NCBI GenBank assembly: GCA_023258825.1
Contig: JALQWE010000326.1
Location: 1 to 5,077 of the forward strand
Length of the DNA: 5,077 nt
Reading direction: 5' to 3'
Source: Planctomycetaceae bacterium
GTDB lineage: Bacteria; Planctomycetota; Planctomycetia; Planctomycetales; Planctomycetaceae
Made by a program: the position numbers and the translations under genes. Within the stretch, counting starts at the first letter, position 1. Each line of letters begins with the position of its first letter. The notes beneath the pieces are model-generated. The model had not been told where the DNA came from and searched no databases. It saw nothing but the letters and a program-made list of their open reading frames with translations. Shown here piece after piece: positions 1 through 5,077 of this stretch.

Positions 1-45
1 CCGCCACCCACTAGCCAAATGGCCCGCAGGGGGCTCCGCACTATT

Positions 46-62
46 GGGGCCTGACCCCTTTT
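46..62 (+). terminator. weak candidate hairpin followed by a T-run, possibly ending an upstream gene
   Basis: GGGG at 46-49 can pair with CCCC at 55-58 across a five-base loop, followed directly by TTTT at 59-62. The four-base-pair stem is short for a Rho-independent terminator. A competing pairing of AGGGG at 28-32 with CCCCT at 55-59 is also possible. It could end transcription from a gene left of the window, but no such gene is visible here. The rest of 1-117 shows no recognisable promoter or coding signal. Confidence 0.2.
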
Positions 63-117
63 CTGAACACCCTGCGTCTTACCCACCTCCCGAAACACTC
101 TGATCCAGGTCCTACCT

Positions 118-1428
118 ATGAATTCGTCGTCGACACCGAACGATCCCACCCGTCGCACATTTCTGGCTGCGGCCACGACTGCGGCTGCCCTGTCAACCGC
201 TGCCCGCCCGGTTTCCGCTGGTCTGTGGGCTGGCGGCAGTGATCTGCTGAAGGTCGGGCTGGTGGGTGTTGGCGGCCGTGGTACAGGCGCCGCCGAACAG
301 GCGTTGAATGCCGACCCCGGGACCGAGCTCGTGGCGATGGCGGATGTATTTGAAGATGCGGTCGCCAGCGGGCGTCGACGGCTCAGCCGCATGTTCAACA
401 AAGAAGGTCAGATGCCGCGCGTCACGGCGAAGGATGAAGACTGTGTTGCCGGGTTTGATGGCTATCTTCGCGTCATCGAGAAGAGCGATGTGGTCCTGCT
501 TGCGTCCACTCCGCATTTCCGTCCTCTGCACCTGCGAGCCAGTGTGGATGCCGGTAAGCATGTGTTCTGTGAAAAACCAGTCGCTGTGGATGCTCCCGGC
601 GTCCGATCCGTGCTCGAATCCACCGAAATCGCACGGCAGAAGAATCTGAATCTGGTGTCCGGGCTGTGCTGGCGTTACCACCCTGGCAAGCGAGCCACGT
701 TTGAACAGATCCGCAACGGTGCTGTAGGCGACATTGTCACGATGCAGTGCAGCTACATGACCGGCGGCGTATGGGATCCGCGTCGTCGTCCGGATCAGTG
801 CAAGAGCCAGATGGAGTATCAGCTGCGCAACTGGTACTACTACACATGGTTGTCCGGTGACTTCAATGTGGAGCAGCACATTCACAGCCTCGACAAGATG
901 ATGTGGGCGATGAACGATGAAGCCCCCGTCACCATCAGCGGTTCAGGTGGTCGACAGGTGCGTACCGACGAGCGATACGGCAACATTTATGACCACTTCG
1001 ATGTGGTGTACACCTGGGCCAGCGGCGTGAAGGCGTTCGCTCGCTGCCGACACTGGCCAAACTGCGAGAATGAAGTCGAAGACTACATTTTCGGGACCAA
1101 AGGCCGGGTGGATGTGATGTCGCACACCATCACGGATCTCAAGGGCAATGTGATCTGGAAGTACGATGGCCCGGATGGGGATATGTACCAGATCGAACAC
1201 AACGAACTGTTCGCAGCGATTCGTGCTGGCAAGGTCATCAACAACGGTGACTACATGAGCAAGAGCACTATGCTGGCGATTGCCGGCCGTATGGCGGCCT
1301 ATACCGGCCAGCGGCTGACCTGGGACGCTGTGATGAACTCCAAAGAAGATCTGAGCCCGAAGCAGTATGAGTGGGCCGACGTTCCGGTGCCACCAGTGGC
1401 CATTCCGGGAAAGACTCCATTCGTCTGA
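118..1428 (+). CDS. Tat-exported Gfo/Idh/MocA-family oxidoreductase
   Basis: This is a 436-residue NAD(P)-dependent oxidoreductase of the Gfo/Idh/MocA family, whose members usually oxidise or reduce sugars, inositols or their derivatives; the substrate here is unknown. A twin-arginine leader (TRRTFLAAA, residues 11-19, then an Ala-rich stretch to about 34) predicts export of the folded, cofactor-loaded enzyme. The Rossmann fold begins near residue 44 with the dinucleotide-binding GVGGRG at 50-55. The family EKP motif is at 152-154. The segment GDFNVEQHIHSLD (247-259) places H256 and D259 where the family keeps its active-site His and nearby Asp. The C-terminal tail, PGKTPFV, resembles that of other planctomycete members. 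The ATG is the only plausible start: an in-frame TGA lies at 64-66, and a weak AGGT (107-110) precedes it. Length is normal for Tat-type members. It superficially resembles GH109 glycosidases (Tat leader, similar size), but I do not see their characteristic active-site segment. Family assignment is firm; substrate is not. Confidence 0.95.
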   Translation: MNSSSTPNDPTRRTFLAAATTAAALSTAARPVSAGLWAGGSDLLKVGLVGVGGRGTGAAEQALNADPGTELVAMADVFEDAVASGRRRLSRMFNKEGQMPRVTAKDEDCVAGFDGYLRVIEKSDVVLLASTPHFRPLHLRASVDAGKHVFCEKPVAVDAPGVRSVLESTEIARQKNLNLVSGLCWRYHPGKRATFEQIRNGAVGDIVTMQCSYMTGGVWDPRRRPDQCKSQMEYQLRNWYYYTWLSGDFNVEQHIHSLDKMMWAMNDEAPVTISGSGGRQVRTDERYGNIYDHFDVVYTWASGVKAFARCRHWPNCENEVEDYIFGTKGRVDVMSHTITDLKGNVIWKYDGPDGDMYQIEHNELFAAIRAGKVINNGDYMSKSTMLAIAGRMAAYTGQRLTWDAVMNSKEDLSPKQYEWADVPVPPVAIPGKTPFV

Positions 1429-1466
1429 AATCCGGCTGACGGCCACTACGGCTCTGCTGAATCGAG

Positions 1467-1497
1467 AAAGCCCGACCTCTGACCGTCGGGCTTTTTT
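1467..1497 (+). terminator. Rho-independent terminator after the oxidoreductase gene
   Basis: The left arm AAAGCCCGAC (1467-1476) pairs perfectly with GTCGGGCTTT (1485-1494) around an eight-base loop, and the T-run covers 1492-1497. The core GCCCGAC/GTCGGGC is seven strong pairs. It begins 38 bases after the stop of the oxidoreductase gene and ends 44 bases before the start of the next gene. On the opposite strand the run after the stem is interrupted (TTTCTC), so it should act mainly on plus-strand transcripts. Confidence 0.88.
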
Positions 1498-1530
1498 CAT
1501 GGTGTTCTGAGTGCGTCGGCTCTGCCTTTC

Positions 1531-1534
1531 GGAG
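1531..1534 (+). promoter_or_regulatory. ribosome binding site of the PSCyt1-DUF1549-DUF1553 gene
   Basis: GGAG sits seven bases before the ATG at 1542. It supports that start, which is also the one that gives a complete signal peptide. No clear -35/-10 promoter was recognised between the terminator and this site. Confidence 0.6.
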
Positions 1535-1541
1535 TACGTCC

Positions 1542-4199
1542 ATGGCTGCTCACACCCCGCTGCGATGTCTGCTGTTCCCTGCCGTGACTCTGCTGGTCGG
1601 TGCCGCGTGTTTCGTTCCCGCATTCGGGCAGACAGTGAACAGTCCAGAGTCGGATGTCGCCAACGGTCCGGCATCGACAACCGCCCTGTCGGCCATCGCC
1701 CTGCTGAACGCGCGTTGCGTGGAATGTCATGGTGCATCAAAGCAGGAAGCCGGCCTGCGGCTGGATCAGCGCGAGTTGCTGTTGTCCGGCGGCGACAATG
1801 GGCGAGTGGCCGAGCCTGGTCTGGCACACAGCAGCACGCTGATACAGCGCGTGACCAGCACGAATGCTGAGGAGCAGATGCCGCCGGACGGGCCACGGCT
1901 GACGGCGGCCGAGGTGCAGTTGCTGACCGACTGGATTGATCAGGGAGTGCTGTGGCCGGAATCCGCTGTCAGCAAGGCCCCGGGATCCGACCACTGGGCA
2001 TGGCAGCCGCTGGTTGCTCCGGAGCTGCCGTCGATTCCGGCGGAATCCTCCGGGTGGATACACAATGAGATTGATGTGTTTGTGCTGTCGCGTCTGCTGC
2101 AGGCTGGTCTGCAGCCGGCGCCTGAAGCCAGCCGCAGCACGCTGATCCGACGTGCCAGCCTTGATCTGACTGGATTGCTGCCGACACCGGAAGAGGTGGC
2201 GGCGTTTGAGCAGGATGGTTCACCGGAGGCGTGGGAGAAGGTGATCGATCGTCTGCTCAGTTCCCCGCATTTTGGTGAACGCTGGGGGCGGCACTGGCTG
2301 GACCTGGCTCGCTACGCGGATTCGGATGGCTATGAAAAAGACAATGCGCGCCCCGATGCCTGGCGCTATCGTGACTGGGTGATTGATGCGATCAATCACG
2401 ACATGCCGTTCGATCAGTTCACGATCGAGCAGCTGGCCGGAGACCTGCTGCCCAACCCCACTCCCATGCAGTTGCTGGCCACGGCCTTTCATCGACAGAC
2501 GCTGACCAACACGGAGGGCGGTACCGATCAGGAGCAGTTTCGCGTCGAAGCGTGCTTTGACCGCACGGAAACGACCGGCACTGTCTGGTTAGGGTTGACC
2601 GTCGGGTGTGCTCGCTGTCATTCCCACAAGTACGATCCGTTCTCGCAGCGGGAGTATTATCAGCTGTTCGCGGTCTTCAACAACGCGGATGAGACAACAC
2701 GAGTCGTGCCGAAACCACAGCGGGACGTGGAGGCGTGGCCAGCAGCCAAAGCGGCCTGGGATCTGCAGCTTGAGCAACAGCAGTCACGTCTGCAGACAGC
2801 GAGGCAGGGCTTGCAGTCAGACTACATGACCTGGCTCAGCCAGCAACAGATGCTGGTGTCCGGCGGCAAGGTTGACAAGTCCGTGCCGAAAGAAGTGATC
2901 GAGGCCCTGCGGATTCCGGCTGAGCAACGTTCTCCCGGTCAGCAGCAGACACTGCTGGATTTCTGGAGCCGGCAACACGAGTCGCTGAAACCACTGATGA
3001 CCGAACTCGATGCTCTGCGGAAAGCGGCACCAGAGCCACCGGAATTGTCGGTTCGCGTGCTCACTCAGCGTACGAAGGATCCTCGCATCACTCATGTTCT
3101 GCGACGTGGAGAATTCCTGCAGCCGCGACTGGATCTGGAAGTTCAGCCTGCCAGCCCCGCGATTCTGCCGGCTCTGTCGTCGCGGAATCCCGCTGTTCCG
3201 CCCGACCGTCTGGACTTCGCCCGGTGGTTGGTGGATCTGCGCAATCCGCTGACGCCGCGAGTCACCGTGAATCATTTCTGGGCTCGACTCTTCGGACGTG
3301 GTCTGGTTCGTACCGTGGCGGATTTTGGTGTCCGCGGTGATCCTCCCAGTCATCCTGAGTTGCTGGATTGGCTGGCGGCCCGCTGGATCGGGCTGAGTGC
3401 TTCCCCGGTCGTTGAATCCGGAGAAACCGGGAAACCGTCTGTGGCGTGGTCCCGAAAAAAGCTGTTGCGATTGATTCTGACCTCGGCAACCTGGCGACAG
3501 TCCTCTGTGCAGCGTGCTGACTTTCAGGAACTGGACCCCGCCAACACACTGCTGTGGCGTCAGAATCGCCTGCGTGTCGAAGCGGAAATCGTGAGGGATA
3601 TCAGTCTGCAGGTTGCCGGACTGCTGTCTGCGAAGATTGGCGGACCATCAGTCTTTCCGCCGCTGCCGGCTGGTGTGGCGGAACTGAGTTACGCGGGGAA
3701 CTTTCGCTGGACGGAGTCGACTGGCGAAGATCGTTTTCGTCGGGGGATGTACACCTTCTTCAAGCGGACGGCACCACATCCCAGCCTGACAACGTTTGAT
3801 TGCCCGGATGCCAACCTGACCTGCGCCGAACGTTCCGTTTCCAACACGCCTCTGCAGGCTCTGGTCACCCTGAATAATGATGTCTTCGCTGAATGCGCAC
3901 GCCAGTTTGCTGTGCGTCTGCGGCAGTCGAAGCCGGAATCCGAGACGGCGGCGGTGGAGCGAGCCTTTCTGTGGTGTCTGGGACGCCGACCGGAACCCAA
4001 CGAAGTCCGGGAGGTTCTGCAGCTGCTGCACGAATCGCAGCGCTATTATCAGGAACACCCTGAGGTTGCTGAGCAGTTACTGCGGTCGTTCACGGCTGAG
4101 TCTTCCGATACAGAACGCAGTACATCAGAAACAACGGCCGCCTGGATCAATGTCTGTCGCTTGCTGTTGAATCTGGATGAATTCATTACGCGGGAATAA
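1542..4199 (+). CDS. PSD1 and planctomycete cytochrome c (PSCyt1-DUF1549-DUF1553) domain protein
   Basis: This 885-residue exported protein has the planctomycete three-part architecture. A hydrophobic signal peptide (about residues 6-29) has a likely cleavage after AFG (27-29). The PSCyt1 cytochrome c domain (about 50-140) has the haem-binding CVECH at 59-63 and a downstream MPP (113-115), whose Met is the likely distal iron ligand. DUF1549 (about 172-383) includes SPHFGERWGRHWLDLARYAD (241-260) and a second CxxCH, CARCH at 356-360, followed by SHKYDP. A Gln-rich, probably helical linker spans about 395-500. DUF1553/PSD1 (about 515-835) includes NPLTPRVTVNHFWARLFGRG (568-587), LILTSATWRQSS (644-655) and SNTPLQALVTLNND (767-780). 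The C-terminus, ending near LLNLDEFITRE, fits the family, so the gene is complete. No reaction has been established for these domains to my knowledge; covalent haem suggests electron transfer outside the cytoplasm. It is followed on the same strand by its usual partner, a DUF1501 gene. There is a small apparent insertion at about 617-636. Family call very sure; function unknown. Confidence 0.96.
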   Translation: MAAHTPLRCLLFPAVTLLVGAACFVPAFGQTVNSPESDVANGPASTTALSAIALLNARCVECHGASKQEAGLRLDQRELLLSGGDNGRVAEPGLAHSSTLIQRVTSTNAEEQMPPDGPRLTAAEVQLLTDWIDQGVLWPESAVSKAPGSDHWAWQPLVAPELPSIPAESSGWIHNEIDVFVLSRLLQAGLQPAPEASRSTLIRRASLDLTGLLPTPEEVAAFEQDGSPEAWEKVIDRLLSSPHFGERWGRHWLDLARYADSDGYEKDNARPDAWRYRDWVIDAINHDMPFDQFTIEQLAGDLLPNPTPMQLLATAFHRQTLTNTEGGTDQEQFRVEACFDRTETTGTVWLGLTVGCARCHSHKYDPFSQREYYQLFAVFNNADETTRVVPKPQRDVEAWPAAKAAWDLQLEQQQSRLQTARQGLQSDYMTWLSQQQMLVSGGKVDKSVPKEVIEALRIPAEQRSPGQQQTLLDFWSRQHESLKPLMTELDALRKAAPEPPELSVRVLTQRTKDPRITHVLRRGEFLQPRLDLEVQPASPAILPALSSRNPAVPPDRLDFARWLVDLRNPLTPRVTVNHFWARLFGRGLVRTVADFGVRGDPPSHPELLDWLAARWIGLSASPVVESGETGKPSVAWSRKKLLRLILTSATWRQSSVQRADFQELDPANTLLWRQNRLRVEAEIVRDISLQVAGLLSAKIGGPSVFPPLPAGVAELSYAGNFRWTESTGEDRFRRGMYTFFKRTAPHPSLTTFDCPDANLTCAERSVSNTPLQALVTLNNDVFAECARQFAVRLRQSKPESETAAVERAFLWCLGRRPEPNEVREVLQLLHESQRYYQEHPEVAEQLLRSFTAESSDTERSTSETTAAWINVCRLLLNLDEFITRE

Positions 4200-4346
4200 G
4201 ACGATTGGTTCATCGAGCTGCCTTGCGTGCCGATGTGATTTCCGGACGGATCAGAATTTCCTGAGCTGGCGGCGGTGCTGCCTGTGGACTGGTCCGGGCA
4301 CTGGGGCGCTGCTGTCAATTTGGTTTTCGTGGAGGGAAGAACTCTG
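4200..4346 (+). other. intergenic gap between the DUF1553 and DUF1501 genes
   Basis: This 147-base gap has no terminator-like hairpin with a T-run, so read-through from the upstream gene is plausible. A short inverted repeat with arms GGAC and GTCC (4286-4295) is visible but too short to interpret. No convincing -35/-10 pair was recognised. The reading frame of the downstream gene is open back to a TGA at 4236-4238, with GTG codons at 4275, 4284 and 4329, but that translation does not look like family sequence. Confidence 0.4.
4331..4335 (+). promoter_or_regulatory. ribosome binding site of the DUF1501 gene
   Basis: GGAGG, within the purine-rich GGAGGGAAGA (4331-4340), lies 11 bases before the ATG at 4347. 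It favours this ATG over the upstream GTG codons and over the internal Met codon at 4362. Confidence 0.65.
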
Positions 4347-5077
4347 ATGGATCCGCAAACCATGATCTCGCCCGCTCAGACACGTCGGACGTGGCTGACA
4401 TCGTCGGCCTGCGGTCCCGGTGCGCTGGCACTGGCCTCCATGCTGCAGGAGGACGGTTTACTGCGGGCTGCGGATGGGGCTGCAGGTTCGGGCGATGCCG
4501 GAGCACTTCCATGGTCACATATTGCACCAAAGGCCCGTAACTGCATTTTTCTATTTCAGGCCGGCGCGCCTTCGCACCTGGATTTATTCGATCCCAAGCC
4601 ACGTCTGAACGAACTGGATGGACAGCCTCTGCCGAAAGAGATGCTGGAGAAGGTGCGGTTTGCCTTCATTCAGAAAGAGGCGGCTGTGCTGCTGGGATCG
4701 CCGCGTCGCTGGAGTCGGCATGGCGAATGTGGCATGGATTTCAGTGACTACCTGCCACAGCTGGCCAGTTGTGCCGACGACCTGCTGATGATCCGGTCGC
4801 TGCATTCTGATCAGTTCAATCATCACCCGGGTCAGTTGCTGCTCAGTTGCGGACGTGCCAGTTTTGGCCTGCCGACGCTGGGAAGCTGGCTGAATTATGG
4901 TCTGGGTTCTGAATCCCGGAATCTGCCGGGTTATGTGGTGCTGACCAGCGGCCGTGGATCCAGTGGAGGCACCTCGCTCTGGTCCAGTGGTTTTCTGCCG
5001 TCGCATTATGCAGGTGTGTTGTTTCGGAATCAGGGTGATCCTGTGCTGAACCTTTCCAACCCGGACGGCATTCCTCC
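4347..5077 (+). CDS. DUF1501 domain protein, N-terminal part (runs off the window)
   Basis: This is the first 243 codons plus two bases of a DUF1501 protein; the frame is open to the right edge. Full-length members are usually about 420-490 residues, so roughly half is present. A twin-arginine leader (QTRRTWLTSSA, residues 11-21, then GALALASML) predicts Tat export. The DUF1501 domain starts near residue 63 with NCIFLFQAGAPSHLDLFDPK (65-84). It continues through GQPLP (92-96), the segment LLMIRSLHSDQFNHHPGQLL (146-165), and NLPGYVVL (192-199). It then has SLWSSGFLPSHYAGVLFRNQ (210-229) and DPVLNLSNP (231-239). All of these match the family order. DUF1501 is related to the alkaline phosphatase/sulfatase fold, and the conserved Asp and His residues (D79, H153, H159, H160) could be metal or active-site ligands; that is inference. 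It lies downstream of its typical PSCyt1-DUF1549-DUF1553 partner, with no terminator seen between them. Activity and partner binding are not established. Confidence 0.94.
   Translation, partial: MDPQTMISPAQTRRTWLTSSACGPGALALASMLQEDGLLRAADGAAGSGDAGALPWSHIAPKARNCIFLFQAGAPSHLDLFDPKPRLNELDGQPLPKEMLEKVRFAFIQKEAAVLLGSPRRWSRHGECGMDFSDYLPQLASCADDLLMIRSLHSDQFNHHPGQLLLSCGRASFGLPTLGSWLNYGLGSESRNLPGYVVLTSGRGSSGGTSLWSSGFLPSHYAGVLFRNQGDPVLNLSNPDGIP

Noticed and set aside
193..885. Minus-strand open frame of 230 codons inside the oxidoreductase gene
   Set aside because: It is fully antisense to the Rossmann and catalytic region of a clear Gfo/Idh/MocA gene, and has no recognisable family features.
118..1428. 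GH109-type glycosidase for the oxidoreductase-like protein
   Set aside because: The Tat leader and size are similar, but the active-site region (GDFNVEQHIHSLD) resembles ordinary planctomycete Gfo/Idh/MocA proteins rather than the GH109 signature as I know it.
1587..1610. Possible lipoprotein signal around Cys23 (LLVGAAC) of the cytochrome protein
   Set aside because: The position three before the Cys is Gly rather than Leu/Val/Ile, and a normal signal peptidase I site (AFG, 27-29) follows, so a Sec signal peptide fits better.
943..1896. Long minus-strand open frame of 317 codons across the gene 1-gene 2 junction
   Set aside because: It lies antisense to two well-supported genes and spans the plus-strand terminator. 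Its translation is Arg/His/Ser-rich without recognisable domains, as expected of a shadow frame in GC-rich coding DNA.
2817..3353. Minus-strand open frame of 178 codons inside the cytochrome-DUF1549-DUF1553 gene
   Set aside because: It is antisense to the linker and start of DUF1553, and its low-complexity translation has no domain or motif.
4275..4346. Upstream GTG starts for the DUF1501 protein (4275, 4284, 4329)
   Set aside because: The extra residues would displace the twin-arginine leader from the N-terminus and do not look like family sequence; the GGAGG at 4331-4335 points to the ATG at 4347.
4584..5006. Minus-strand open frame of 140 codons near the right edge
   Set aside because: It is antisense to the DUF1501 coding region, whose family motifs are continuous across it.

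Overview
The window looks like a stretch of a planctomycete chromosome (phylum Planctomycetota). The main evidence is a large protein that joins a planctomycete-type cytochrome c domain (PSCyt1), a DUF1549 (PSCyt2) domain and a DUF1553 (PSD1) domain in one chain. It is followed on the same strand by a DUF1501 protein. This architecture and gene order are hallmarks of planctomycetes and close relatives. The DNA is moderately GC-rich, which causes the many long antisense open frames; I treat those as shadows. The genus cannot be fixed from the sequence alone.

Layout: (1) 1-117 is a leader with no convincing gene and only a weak hairpin. (2) 118-1428 (+) encodes a Tat-exported Gfo/Idh/MocA-family NAD(P)-dependent oxidoreductase. 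(3) 1429-1541 is a short gap with a clear Rho-independent terminator and the ribosome binding site of the next gene. (4) 1542-4199 (+) encodes the 885-residue PSCyt1-DUF1549-DUF1553 protein with a Sec-type signal peptide and two CxxCH motifs. (5) 4200-4346 is a 147-base gap with a good ribosome binding site at its end. (6) 4347-5077 (+) is the N-terminal part of a DUF1501 protein with a twin-arginine leader; it runs off the window edge.

How the genes may work together: all three products carry export signals (Tat, Sec, Tat), so they probably act outside the cytoplasm. The cytochrome/DUF1549/DUF1553 protein and the DUF1501 protein form a recurring planctomycete pair of unknown biochemical function, and the exported oxidoreductase is a frequent neighbour in such genomes. 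A role in oxidising or processing sugars or polysaccharide products is plausible but is inference. The terminator separates gene 1 from gene 2, so the oxidoreductase may not be strictly co-transcribed with the other two. I see no mobile element, CRISPR array, tRNA or rRNA. I found no clearly new system; what is most worth following up is the uncharacterised cytochrome/DUF1501 pair itself.
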